From: Salegentibacter holothuriorum
Lineage (GTDB): Bacteria > Bacteroidota > Bacteroidia > Flavobacteriales > Flavobacteriaceae
Direction of reading: 5' to 3'
DNA length: 64,000 bases
Assembly: GCF_900168045.1 (NCBI RefSeq)
Contig: NZ_FUYY01000001.1
Location: forward strand, 124,001-188,000
The position numbers were made by a program, and so were the translations under genes. Each line of letters begins with the position of its first letter. Positions within the stretch are counted from its first letter, which is position 1. Shown in pieces: positions 35,238-42,845 of this stretch. A model generated the notes under the pieces. It saw nothing but the letters and a program-made list of their open reading frames with translations. It had not been told where the DNA came from and did no database searches.

Positions 35238-35825
35238 GTGGTAATAATAGATTACGGAGCCGGGAATATTCAAAGTATAAAATTTGCCATAAAAAGACTT
35301 GGATATGAGGCTATTTTAAGCAGTGATGCTGAAGAAATTAAAGCAGCAGATAGGGTGATTTTCCCTGGAGTGGGGGAGGCCAGTAGCGCAATGAAAATGC
35401 TAAAATCTACAGGTTTAGATAAAGTGATTCCAACTTTAAAACAGCCGGTTTTAGGAATTTGCCTTGGAATGCAGTTAATGTGTACTTATTGCGAAGAAGG
35501 AGATACAAATGGGCTCGGGATTTTTCACGCCAACGTAGTGAAATTCGATAATAAATTAAAAGTTCCACAAATTGGTTGGAATAAAATTTATGACCTAAAA
35601 TCAGCGTTGTTTACCGGAATTTCAGAAGGAGAATTCGTGTATTTGGTACATAGTTTTTACGTTAAGGAATGTGCAGAAACCATTGCCTCTACTGAATATG
35701 GAGTGGAATACACTTCGGCTATTCAAAAAGATAATTTTTATGGGGTACAATTTCACCCAGAAAAGAGCAGCAATGCAGGGGAGAAAATTCTGGAGAATTT
35801 TTTGAAGTTAGAAGTACGAAATTAA
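35238..35825 (+). CDS. hisH: Imidazole glycerol phosphate synthase, glutaminase subunit
   Basis: A 195-residue class I glutamine amidotransferase that feeds ammonia to HisF. The catalytic triad is the Cys in LGICLGMQLM and the His-x-Glu in QFHPEKSSN. The family N-terminus VVIIDYGAGN begins at a GTG (35238). An ATG frame extends to 35178, but its codons 11-20 are repeat sequence (SSPFGGVRGG). I judge that start wrong or a recent extension. The last codons, encoding KLEVRN, lie inside the left arm of the inverted repeat that flanks the four-helix-bundle gene. Confidence 0.9.
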   Translation: MVIIDYGAGNIQSIKFAIKRLGYEAILSSDAEEIKAADRVIFPGVGEASSAMKMLKSTGLDKVIPTLKQPVLGICLGMQLMCTYCEEGDTNGLGIFHANVVKFDNKLKVPQIGWNKIYDLKSALFTGISEGEFVYLVHSFYVKECAETIASTEYGVEYTSAIQKDNFYGVQFHPEKSSNAGEKILENFLKLEVRN

Positions 35826-35836
35826 AAGTACGAAGT
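35804..35836 (+). repeat. Left inverted-repeat arm of the four-helix-bundle cassette
   Basis: GAAGTTAGAAGTACGAAAT followed by TAAAAGTACGAAGT. The core GAAGTTAGAAGTnnGAAAT and the AAAGTACGAAGT motif recur in inverse orientation at 36218-36250. The arm covers the hisH stop codon. Confidence 0.7.
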
Positions 35837-35837
35837 G

Positions 35838-36203
35838 ATGAACAATTTAAAAAACAGAACAAAACAGTTCGCATTAGATTGCTGGTTCTTCTGTAAAGAA
35901 ATACCTTATTCCAGGGAGTATAATGCTTTTGCCAATCAACTTATCCGTTGTTCGAGTTCTGTAGGAGCAAATTATAGAGCTTCTCAACGTGCGAAATCTA
36001 CTGCTGATTTTATAAATAAGCTTAAAATTGTTGAAGAAGAAGCAGATGAGAGTATGTATTTTCTTGAATTATTTATGGAAATCATGAAAGATAAAGACAT
36101 TAGAACAGCTCAAAACTTACACCGTGAAGCGGAAGAGATTTTGGCCATTACAGTAGCATCAATAAATACAGCAAGACGAAAACAACAAAACAAGAAAACA
36201 TAA
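35838..36203 (+). CDS. Four-helix bundle protein (S23/23S-IVP family)
   Basis: A 121-residue all-helical protein. FALDCWFFCKEIPYS, ANQLIRCSSSVGANYRASQRA and FINKLKIVEEEADESMYFLELF are the diagnostic motifs of the family first found inside 23S rRNA intervening sequences. No rRNA is present here. The gene sits between hisH and hisA, in the same direction, bounded on both sides by inverted repeats. That suggests a mobile cassette rather than a histidine gene. Biochemical function is unknown; an RNA or DNA partner has been proposed for the family but is not established. I start at the ATG at 35838 rather than the GTG immediately before it. Confidence 0.85.
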   Translation: MNNLKNRTKQFALDCWFFCKEIPYSREYNAFANQLIRCSSSVGANYRASQRAKSTADFINKLKIVEEEADESMYFLELFMEIMKDKDIRTAQNLHREAEEILAITVASINTARRKQQNKKT

Positions 36204-36217
36204 TTTTAATTTTTAAT

Positions 36218-36250
36218 ACTTCGTATTTCAAACTTCTAACTTCGTACTTT
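36218..36250 (-). repeat. Right inverted-repeat arm of the four-helix-bundle cassette
   Basis: On the minus strand it reads AAAGTACGAAGTTAGAAG, then TTTGAAATACGAAGT, the inverse of 35804-35836 apart from a few changes and an ~8-nt length difference. It ends 2 nt before the hisA ATG. Confidence 0.7.
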
Positions 36251-36252
36251 AA

Positions 36253-36990
36253 ATGAGAATAATTCCCGCTATAGATATAATTGAAGGCAAATGTGTTCGC
36301 CTTTCTAAAGGTGATTATAATACCAAGAAAATTTATAATGAAAACCCGCTAGAAGTAGCTAAAAATTTTGAGGCGCACGGGATTCAATATTTACATTTGG
36401 TAGATTTGGATGGTGCAAAATCAAAAAATATTGTAAACCATAAAATCCTGGAAGAGATCGTTTCAAAAACCACTTTAAAAGTTGATTTTGGTGGCGGATT
36501 GAAAACCGATAAAGATCTGCAAATTGCTTTTGAATGTGGAGCACATCAAATTACCGGTGGAAGTATTGCCGTTAAAGCTCCGGAAATTTTCAAATCCTGG
36601 ATTCAGAAATTTGGTTCAGAAAAAATAATCCTGGGAGCCGATGCCAATAACGAAAAAATAGCGGTTAGCGGCTGGCAGGAAGAATCTAATAAAGAACTGA
36701 TTCCTTTTATTCAGGAATACCAGGAAGAAGGCATAAACTATGTAATTTGCACCGATATTTCTAAAGATGGAATGTTGGAAGGCCCTTCCTTTGAACTTTA
36801 CCGCAGAATTCTGGAAGAAACTTCTTCAGACGATAAAAAACTAAAACTTATAGCTTCCGGAGGAATCTCTACCTTTAGCGAATTACCGGAACTGGCTGAA
36901 CTTGGTTGCGAAGGCACTATAATTGGGAAAGCGATTTATGAAGGCCGTATCCAAATGAGAGAATTAGAGAAATTTATAATTGCCCCCTAG
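36253..36990 (+). CDS. hisA: Phosphoribosylformimino-5-aminoimidazole carboxamide ribotide isomerase
   Basis: A 245-residue TIM barrel that isomerises ProFAR to PRFAR. The catalytic Asp near the N-terminus is in [15 protein letters not shown]. The second catalytic Asp is in [14 protein letters not shown]. Phosphate-binding motifs VDFGGGLKT and [12 protein letters not shown] match the half-barrel pair. The last codons (Ala-Pro-stop, GCC CCC TAG) are inside a family D repeat, so the natural C-terminus may have changed. It lies directly after the right arm of the cassette. Confidence 0.95.
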   Translation: MRIIPAIDIIEGKCVRLSKGDYNTKKIYNENPLEVAKNFEAHGIQYLHLVDLDGAKSKNIVNHKILEEIVSKTTLKVDFGGGLKTDKDLQIAFECGAHQITGGSIAVKAPEIFKSWIQKFGSEKIILGADANNEKIAVSGWQEESNKELIPFIQEYQEEGINYVICTDISKDGMLEGPSFELYRRILEETSSDDKKLKLIASGGISTFSELPELAELGCEGTIIGKAIYEGRIQMRELEKFIIAP

Positions 36991-37006
36991 CCCCCAAAAG
37001 GGGGAA
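36982..37006. repeat. GC-rich repeat, family D copy 3 (overlaps end of hisA)
   Basis: GCCCCCTAGCCCCCAAAAGG, then GGGAA. A C-tract/G-tract hairpin almost identical to the copy at 35116. The hisA stop codon TAG is part of it. Confidence 0.7.
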
Positions 37007-37040
37007 TAAAAAAGTATTTATTTAATACAAAATCTTTAAA

Positions 37041-37796
37041 ATGCTTACAAAACGAATTATACCCTGCCTGGATATTAAAGACGGAAGAACCGTTAAGGGC
37101 GTAAATTTTATAGATTTACGCGATGCCGGTGATCCTGTGGAACTGGCAGAGATCTACGCAAAATCAGGTGCAGATGAATTGGTTTTTCTTGATATTTCGG
37201 CTACGGAAGAGAAACGAAAAACCCTGGCAAATTTAGTGAGACGGGTTGCCGAAAAAGTAAATATTCCGTTTACAGTTGGTGGTGGAATATCATCAGTAGA
37301 AGACGTAGATATTTTACTTCAAAATGGTGCCGATAAAGTTTCAATAAACTCTTCAGCATTCAAAAACCCTGACCTAATTAACGAGCTTGCTGCTAAATTT
37401 GGGAGCCAATGTATAACCGTGGCAATTGACGCCAAACAAGTGAACGGAGAGTGGCTTGTGCATTTGGTTGGAGGAAAAGTACCTACTGATATCAATTTAT
37501 TTCAATGGGCTAAAGAGGTTGAAGAGCGTGGTGCGGGGGAGATTTTATTTACTTCTATGAATAACGATGGAACCAAAGAAGGCTTTGCCAATAAAGCCCT
37601 TGCAGTTTTATCTTCAGAATTAAATATTCCAATAATCGCTTCAGGTGGTGCTGGAAATATGCAGCATTTTTGCGATACTTTTATAGAAGGAAAAGCTGAT
37701 GCGGCACTTGCAGCCAGTGTTTTTCATTTTAAAGAAATCGAGATTAAAGATTTAAAAGAAGAACTCCGTAGAAATGGAGTGGAAGTTAGGCTTTAA
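37041..37796 (+). CDS. hisF: Imidazole glycerol phosphate synthase, cyclase subunit
   Basis: A 251-residue TIM barrel that forms IGP and AICAR using ammonia from HisH. The catalytic Asp11 is in [15 protein letters not shown], and the second catalytic Asp is near 130 in ITVAIDAKQ. Other conserved segments are [25 protein letters not shown] and [12 protein letters not shown]. The length is typical. A family A repeat and ~170 nt separate it from the true start of hisIE. Confidence 0.96.
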   Translation: MLTKRIIPCLDIKDGRTVKGVNFIDLRDAGDPVELAEIYAKSGADELVFLDISATEEKRKTLANLVRRVAEKVNIPFTVGGGISSVEDVDILLQNGADKVSINSSAFKNPDLINELAAKFGSQCITVAIDAKQVNGEWLVHLVGGKVPTDINLFQWAKEVEERGAGEILFTSMNNDGTKEGFANKALAVLSSELNIPIIASGGAGNMQHFCDTFIEGKADAALAASVFHFKEIEIKDLKEELRRNGVEVRL

Positions 37797-37852
37797 GACT
37801 GAAGAAAAGAGAAAAAAGAGAATAGAAGATAGAATAGAGAAACAAGCTTTTC

Positions 37853-37949
37853 GTCAAGCTGAACTTGTTTCAGCTTCTAACTCGTTTGAAATAATTATTA
37901 GATCCCTGATAAAAATCGGGGCAGGCACTGAAAATAAATTCAGGATGAC
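37853..37949. repeat. Dispersed palindromic repeat, family A copy 4, with internal insertion (hisF-hisIE junction)
   Basis: Left arm GTCAAGCTGAACTTG..., stem AGCTGAA/TTCAGCT. The right arm ends TTCAGGATGAC but is interrupted by ~22 nt (CCCTGATAAAAATCGGGG plus flanks), itself a hairpin. This looks like nesting of one repeat in another. Confidence 0.65.
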
Positions 37950-37968
37950 ATTTATAAAGAAAATAAAT

Positions 37969-38586
37969 ATGAATATCGATTTTAATAAAAATACCGACGG
38001 ACTTGTACCAGCGATTATACAGGATGCATCAACTAAAAATGTATTGATGCTGGGATATATGAATGAGGAAGCATTTTTGAAAACCAATGAAACCAAGAAA
38101 GTTACTTTTTTTAGCAGAACCAAAAACCGCTTATGGACCAAAGGTGAAGAAAGTGGAAATTATTTGCATTTGGTAAACATTAAAAATGATTGCGATAATG
38201 ATACCTTACTCATTTCTGTTAATCCTGAAGGTCCTACCTGCCACAAAGGAACAGACACTTGCTGGGCAGAGGATAATGAGCCTAATTTCGGATTTCTTTC
38301 TCAACTGGAGGGAATAATCGCCAAACGAAAAAGGATGAGCGAGGTTGAGCCTGAATTGCGAGAAGATAAGAATTCTTATGTGGTTTCGCTTTTTGATGCC
38401 GGAATGAATAAGATAGCTCAGAAAGTTGGTGAGGAAGCTGTTGAAACAGTAATTGAAGCCAAAGATGACAATGAGGACTTGTTCTTAAACGAAAGCGCCG
38501 ATTTACTTTTTCATTACCTGATATTGCTAAAAGCAAAGGGATATTCTTTAAAAGATATCGCCGAAGTTTTAGAAAAAAGGCATTAG
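37969..38586 (+). CDS. hisI: Bifunctional phosphoribosyl-AMP cyclohydrolase / phosphoribosyl-ATP pyrophosphatase
   Basis: A 205-residue HisIE fusion for steps 2 and 3 of histidine synthesis. Residues 1-~115 are HisI, with TFFSRTKNRLWTKGEESGN and the zinc/magnesium ligands in DCDNDTLL and CHKGTDTCW. Residues ~115-205 are HisE, an all-helical MazG-like pyrophosphatase (QKVGEEAVETVIEAKD, NESADLLFHYLILL). The start is the ATG at 37969. An open frame reaches back to 37774, but it overlaps hisF and runs through a repeat. It is the last gene of the operon. Confidence 0.94.
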   Translation: MNIDFNKNTDGLVPAIIQDASTKNVLMLGYMNEEAFLKTNETKKVTFFSRTKNRLWTKGEESGNYLHLVNIKNDCDNDTLLISVNPEGPTCHKGTDTCWAEDNEPNFGFLSQLEGIIAKRKRMSEVEPELREDKNSYVVSLFDAGMNKIAQKVGEEAVETVIEAKDDNEDLFLNESADLLFHYLILLKAKGYSLKDIAEVLEKRH

Positions 38587-38613
38587 ATTTTAGCTCTTAA
38601 CAAGCATAAAATT

Positions 38614-38749
38614 AATGAGGCTATTTGAAAATTCTATTTTCGTCAAGCTGAATTTATTTCAGCTTCAAATATGTTTTTAACTATCAGTATATTAGATCCT
38701 GAAATAAATTCAGGATGACGGTTTTAAAACCTTTTCAGACAGCCTCATT
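38614..38749. terminator. Convergent terminator-like stem with a family A repeat in its loop
   Basis: AATGAGGCTATTTGAAAA (38614-38631) pairs with TTTTCAGACAGCCTCATT (38732-38749), 16 of 18 positions, the exceptions being G-U compatible or mismatched. The stem lies between hisIE and a convergent gene and encloses the repeat at 38642-38719. This is the same architecture as at 553-672. Confidence 0.5.
38642..38719. repeat. Dispersed palindromic repeat, family A copy 5 (after hisIE)
   Basis: Left arm GTCA-AGCTGAA-tttat-TTCAGCT and right arm TCCTGAA-ataaa-TTCAGGA-TGAC. The two arms have different but internally complementary stems. Confidence 0.75.
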
Positions 38750-38761
38750 TTATCTTTTCAA

Positions 38762-39505
38762 CTAGTCTTTATTTTTAACGTATATAAGCTTAAACTTGCT
38801 ATTTTGGTTCGTACGTGATTCAATTTCAAATTTGTCTATTGAGTGAATCATTGGAGTTAATTTCTGAAATCCGTAATTACGAGCATCAAAATTAGGTTGT
38901 TTTTTCTGAAGTAAACTTCCTACGTCTCCCAGGAATGCCCAGCCATCTTCATCTGCAACGTCTGAAATAGTTTGTGAAATAAGGCGAACAACTTTTGGGG
39001 TAATTTTATCAACGTTTTTCTTTTTGGAGGTTTTTCCGCCCTTCCCGTTGGTTTGATCGCTATCCTCTTTATCTGTATTCTTTAAAATTTCAATGTAAAT
39101 AAACCGGTCACAAGCTACAATAAATGGCTCTGGGGTTTTCTTTTCACCAATACCAATAACATTTTTTCCTGCTTCACGTAGCCTTGTTGCCAATCTGGTA
39201 AAATCACTATCACTTGAAACCAGGCAAAATCCATCTACTTTATCTGAATATAAAATATCCATCGCATCAATGATCATGGCCGAATCTGTTGCATTTTTTC
39301 CCTGGGTGTATCCATATTGCTGAATGGGATTAATAGCGTTTTCCAGCAATACATTTTTCCATTTTACCAAATGAGGTTTTGTCCAGTCGCCATAAATTCT
39401 TTTAATAGTTGGATTGCCATATTTAGCAATCTCTTCCATCATTTCTTTAATATATGCCGATGGGATATTATCGCCATCAATTAGTACCGCTAGGTTGGTT
39501 TCCAT
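38762..39505 (-). CDS. NYN-domain (LabA/DUF88-like) protein with C-terminal LOTUS/OST-HTH-like domain
   Basis: A 247-residue protein. Residues 1-140 are a NYN/PIN-like nuclease fold with acidic residues in LIDGDNIP, DSAMIIDAMDILYS and LVSSDSDFTRLATRLREAG, the pattern of a metal-dependent RNase. A lysine-rich linker follows. Residues ~170-247 (LISQTISDVADEDGWAFLGD, NYGFQKLTPMI) look like an OST-HTH/LOTUS domain, an RNA-binding module. It probably processes RNA in the cytoplasm; the target is unknown. It is monocistronic and converges on the his operon. A complete family C repeat lies in its 5' flank. Confidence 0.8.
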   Translation of the reverse strand: METNLAVLIDGDNIPSAYIKEMMEEIAKYGNPTIKRIYGDWTKPHLVKWKNVLLENAINPIQQYGYTQGKNATDSAMIIDAMDILYSDKVDGFCLVSSDSDFTRLATRLREAGKNVIGIGEKKTPEPFIVACDRFIYIEILKNTDKEDSDQTNGKGGKTSKKKNVDKITPKVVRLISQTISDVADEDGWAFLGDVGSLLQKKQPNFDARNYGFQKLTPMIHSIDKFEIESRTNQNSKFKLIYVKNKD

Positions 39506-39532
39506 AGAATCTGTTATTTAAAGTAAACTACT

Positions 39533-39624
39533 CCAGAGCAAGCTCATGAAGCATTATTATTATTGGAAAATATAATTTGATTTCGAGGCAAGCCTCGGAG
39601 CATTTAATCTCGATTATCGAGTAA
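39533..39624 (-). repeat. Dispersed hairpin repeat, family C copy 5 (complete, minus orientation)
   Basis: Read on the minus strand: TTTACTCGATAATCGAG, then ATTAAATGCTC, then CGAGGCTTGCCTCG, a variable A/T stretch, then TGAGCTTGCTC and GAGTAGTTTAC. It is the best example of the full ~92-nt unit, upstream of the NYN gene. Confidence 0.7.
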
Positions 39625-39641
39625 AGATACTTTTTTTGCAT

Positions 39642-39676
39642 AAAAAAGACGGCTTACGAACCGTCTTTTCCTTTTT
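39642..39676. terminator. Intrinsic terminator (downstream of release-factor-like gene)
   Basis: AAAAGACGG (39644-39652) and CCGTCTTTT (39661-39669) form a 9-bp stem with an 8-nt loop and flanking A and T tracts. Confidence 0.75.
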
Positions 39677-39735
39677 TGATATTTCACTTAGTTTCCCTTA
39701 TAATCGACACTAAAATTCACTAAATAAGTTGTTCC

Positions 39736-40896
39736 CTAGTTAAAGCGATAAAGTGCATTCATTTTTGACTTTTTATCTGGCATTTGTGCTTCGGGAATAA
39801 GAAACACTTTTCCTCCTTGTTTTAAGACTTCTTTTGCCGCCCAATTCATTAACGAATAATTGCTGTTTTGCTGATTATCGTGAATGGTTACATTCATATT
39901 ATCTTTATTATAAGTTCCCCAAATTTCACTTCGGTTTTCCAAAAATAGTGTGTCTACTTTTCCCTGTTGGACTGCAGGAAGAATATCGGTTACTGAAGCA
40001 CCGGTATTATCGGTATTATTCAGTTCATTAAATTTCTTCGTTTTTTCTCTTTTCGTCTTTTCCATTTCAGGTTCTAAGACTTGCAGTGCTTTTTCGTGCA
40101 AACCAAATATATCGGTATCTGACGGGTTTCCCGGAATCACTTTTTTAATTAAATGATTATAAGTATTTACTTTTTCATAAATAGGGAATAAATAATCTTG
40201 TGTAGCAATTACCAAAGGTACCTTTTCATCGTGTAGTACCGTATCCAGTCCCTTATCTATAGCTCTAAAGTATTTCAAGATTTCTTCTTTTCTAACTTCA
40301 TCACTGGCGCCACCGTGACCGTGGAAAATGGTATTTTCCCCGCCGGAATTTTGCGTTTTAAAATCCAGATGTTTTTGTTTATAGTCAAAGCCTACTCGTT
40401 CTTCTAGTTGGGAAGGAATCAGATCATCTACTTCAACTTTTCCTATACTATAGCTTGTAGCTTCATAAAGCGTTACGTCTTCTAGCTGAAGCGCCAGCAA
40501 ATAAAAACGGCTGTCTTTATTAAACATAGGTACTAGCGGTTTAATATAAAACTCTTCGGAAATGTACGTATGCGCCTCAAAATTTACCGGAAGTGTATAT
40601 TTTTCAAAGAAATCTTCTGCCGCAAAAATTGCGAGTCCGTCGCTTTGGTGTCGCCAAAAAGATTTATCATTGACTAAAGCTTCAATAGGTTTTTCTATTT
40701 TCGCAATTTTTTCTTCTGAGACACCTTTTTCTTTAAGCTGGGTTCCAACTTCTTTCCAAAGAGATTTTAGATGTGTTTTATTCTTTTCCTCTAAGACTTC
40801 CTTCCCGGCACGTTGGGTAGGAATAAATATAGAAACACAGGTTTTATCCTGTACATTCATTAATTTTTCCAAATCCTTTTCATTTATCAAACTCAT
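39736..40896 (-). CDS. Release-factor-like (baeRF3-type) protein
   Basis: A 386-residue soluble protein with no signal peptide. N-terminal LMNVQDKTCVSIFIPTQRAG, the SFWRHQSDGLAIFAAED segment, and FRAIDKGLDTVLHDEKVPLVIATQDY resemble the bacterial archaeo-eukaryotic release-factor (baeRF) superfamily. The C-terminal part has LPAVQQGKVDTLFLEN and AAKEVLKQGGKVFLIPEAQMP, matching the eRF1 domain 3/Pelota-like fold. No GGQ motif is seen. The assignment is by eye. A role in ribosome rescue or RNA cleavage is suggested for the superfamily but untested here. It is monocistronic. Confidence 0.65.
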   Translation of the reverse strand: MSLINEKDLEKLMNVQDKTCVSIFIPTQRAGKEVLEEKNKTHLKSLWKEVGTQLKEKGVSEEKIAKIEKPIEALVNDKSFWRHQSDGLAIFAAEDFFEKYTLPVNFEAHTYISEEFYIKPLVPMFNKDSRFYLLALQLEDVTLYEATSYSIGKVEVDDLIPSQLEERVGFDYKQKHLDFKTQNSGGENTIFHGHGGASDEVRKEEILKYFRAIDKGLDTVLHDEKVPLVIATQDYLFPIYEKVNTYNHLIKKVIPGNPSDTDIFGLHEKALQVLEPEMEKTKREKTKKFNELNNTDNTGASVTDILPAVQQGKVDTLFLENRSEIWGTYNKDNMNVTIHDNQQNSNYSLMNWAAKEVLKQGGKVFLIPEAQMPDKKSKMNALYRFN

Positions 40897-41007
40897 AATT
40901 TCATTGTTTTGGTTAATTCACTAATTAATATAAGTTGATTTTACTGGATTCCAATGAGGTTTAGCAGGGCTTTAACGCTAAAACTTTCTTAAGAGGCTAA
41001 ACTAAAT

Positions 41008-41880
41008 TTACACGTTGGGTTCTACGTGAATAAGAACGTCAAAGATTTCTGGAAAGTGGGCAAGAAGTTCATTCTTTACATGATGCGCAATATCGTGTCC
41101 CTCTTTAACGCTAATTTCGGCATTAACAATAATATGAAGATCTACGTGATAGATCATTCCGGTTTTGCGAACATAACATTTTTCTGTATCCAAAACTCCG
41201 GGAACATTAAAACTAACTTTACGAATATCGGCAATCATATCATCATACATATGCTCGTCCATTACTTCACCTAAAGCAGGCCGTAGAATGAGGTAGGCAT
41301 TATAAATAATAAACCCCGAAGCAAATAGTGCAGCCCAATCGTCTGCGGTTTCATAGCCCTTTCCCATAAAAAGAGCGATAGAGATTCCTATAAAAGCCAT
41401 TAAGGAAGTAATAGCATCGCTGCGGTGATGCCATGCATCAGCCTTCAATGAAGTACTGTTGGTTTCATTACCTTTTTTAGAAACTTTTCTATAAAAATAT
41501 TCTTTAATGATAACAATCGCTCCAAGTACAATAAGGGTGTAAGGTTCCGGAACTTTATGTGGAGTTTGTATATGCTGAATACTCTCATAAGCAATTACGG
41601 TTGCTGAAACCACTAAAAATCCCACTACCGCAAAGGTCATAAGCGGTTCGGCTTTTCCGTGACCGTAAGGATGATTTTCATCTGGTGGTCTACTGGAATA
41701 TTTGAGCCCCAGTAAAACAAGGAACGATGAGAAAACATCAGTTGTAGATTCTATAGCATCAGCGATAAGCGCATAAGAATTCCCGAATATTCCGGTTACA
41801 AATTTTGCGATTGCTAACAAGGCATTTCCAAAAATGCTAAGCCAGGAGGCTTTTATCGCTTCACTTGTGTTTTGGTCCAT
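41008..41880 (-). CDS. Cation diffusion facilitator (CDF) family transporter
   Basis: A 290-residue inner-membrane metal/proton antiporter. Six membrane helices are expected. The metal-site motifs are ALIADAIESTTDVFSS in helix 2 (E/D pair in place of the D-x3-D of FieF) and WHHRSDAITS in helix 5 (H-x3-D). HPYGHGKAEPL lies in the loop after helix 2. The C-terminal ~85 residues are the cytoplasmic metal-sensing domain (MIYHVDLHIIVNAEISVKEGHDIAH). Likely substrates are Zn, Fe or Co; the specificity cannot be read. It has a TAAATTTG promoter-like box upstream. Confidence 0.9.
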   Translation of the reverse strand: MDQNTSEAIKASWLSIFGNALLAIAKFVTGIFGNSYALIADAIESTTDVFSSFLVLLGLKYSSRPPDENHPYGHGKAEPLMTFAVVGFLVVSATVIAYESIQHIQTPHKVPEPYTLIVLGAIVIIKEYFYRKVSKKGNETNSTSLKADAWHHRSDAITSLMAFIGISIALFMGKGYETADDWAALFASGFIIYNAYLILRPALGEVMDEHMYDDMIADIRKVSFNVPGVLDTEKCYVRKTGMIYHVDLHIIVNAEISVKEGHDIAHHVKNELLAHFPEIFDVLIHVEPNV

Positions 41881-41906
41881 TGGAAAAAGTGTGGTTTATT
41901 GGACAG

Positions 41907-41914
41907 CAAATTTA
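41907..41914 (-). promoter_or_regulatory. Candidate -7 promoter box (TAAATTTG)
   Basis: CAAATTTA on the plus strand is TAAATTTG on the minus strand, 27 nt before the CDF gene ATG. Confidence 0.35.
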
Positions 41915-41930
41915 AAGGGAATAATACACT

Positions 41931-41947
41931 TTTACTCCATAATCGAG
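41931..41947. repeat. Degenerate TTTACTCCATAATCGAG palindromic module
   Basis: One mismatch to the 17-mer at 13447 and 18773 breaks the palindrome. It lies 51 nt before the CDF start. Confidence 0.4.
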
Positions 41948-42003
41948 ATTTAAATAATCTAGATAGTTGCTTGCATTTAGCCGGTAATTTTAAACCATAT
42001 TTA

Positions 42004-42834
42004 TTACCACCAAACTACAAATAAACGTTCATAAGTATTCCCAGGTTTTTTTATCCATATTAATGGCGCTTTTTTGCTTTCAAACAACATCTCTATTTGA
42101 TCAATTATTTCTAAATGGCTAAACCAGGTTTCGCCGTACTTTGGTAGTATGGGCCAATCTTGTTTTTTGGGTGCATAATATTCAAAATTCTTGTAACTGG
42201 AGATTTTAAAGTCTTTAAAATGAAGCCAGCTACCGGCTATACAATCATTGTTTATTTCTGAATACTCTTGATCCTGAAGTTCTCTGGGAACAAATAGATT
42301 TGCCTTAAAACAGGTTTGTTGAAGAGTTTCTTTTGCATTTAAATTTAGGGATTTTAGGAGACCTTTTGTTTCAGGCTTAAAAAGTAGCGGAAACTGTTTT
42401 TTCTTTAATTTTTCAGTTTTTTGTAATAGACTGTCTTTTCTGTTTGGCCCAATCCAACGCTGTGTTTCCTTAGAAAAAGATGGATCGTAAACGTAGAATT
42501 TGTAAACCATTTCTACGTGATACACTTGTTTTTTTATAAGATCTTTTAGTAAAAAATCAAGTTCACCAAGTGTAATTTTATCCCGACTAACCTGCTTATT
42601 TTCTGCCAGCAATTTGTAGTCTTGATTTTGCCGAATAATCCATTCAAAAAATCGTTCTACACGCTTGCCCATTACAAAATTAGAGGAAAGGGAAGGTAGG
42701 TCTTCTGCTATAGGTTTTTGTAAAGGATTAATTATTTCTGATAGTTCAAATTGTTGAATTCCCTGAAAATCTTTCTTCCATAGTGGAGGCGTGTTTATAA
42801 ATCCTTCAAATTGATTTGCTATACGGTTTTGCAT
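42004..42834 (-). CDS. DUF1853-family protein
   Basis: A 276-residue soluble protein. Motifs LGELDFLLKD, VYHVEMVYKFYVYD, WIGPNRKDSLLQKTEKLKKKQFPLL and SWLHFKDFK are the landmarks of DUF1853. The GELDFL and VEMVYKF pattern resembles restriction-endonuclease-like folds (inference). It lies 11 nt after an AI-2E-type permease gene on the same strand, so the two are probably cotranscribed. Function unknown. Confidence 0.8.
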   Translation of the reverse strand: MQNRIANQFEGFINTPPLWKKDFQGIQQFELSEIINPLQKPIAEDLPSLSSNFVMGKRVERFFEWIIRQNQDYKLLAENKQVSRDKITLGELDFLLKDLIKKQVYHVEMVYKFYVYDPSFSKETQRWIGPNRKDSLLQKTEKLKKKQFPLLFKPETKGLLKSLNLNAKETLQQTCFKANLFVPRELQDQEYSEINNDCIAGSWLHFKDFKISSYKNFEYYAPKKQDWPILPKYGETWFSHLEIIDQIEMLFESKKAPLIWIKKPGNTYERLFVVWW

Positions 42835-42845
42835 TTTTAAAGTGG

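Noticed and set aside
35838-36203. Four-helix-bundle gene as an rRNA intervening sequence
   Set aside because: No 23S rRNA sequence is present; the gene lies in a metabolic operon.
37774-37968. N-terminal extension of HisIE
   Set aside because: Overlaps hisF and translates a repeat; the family N-terminus starts at 37969.
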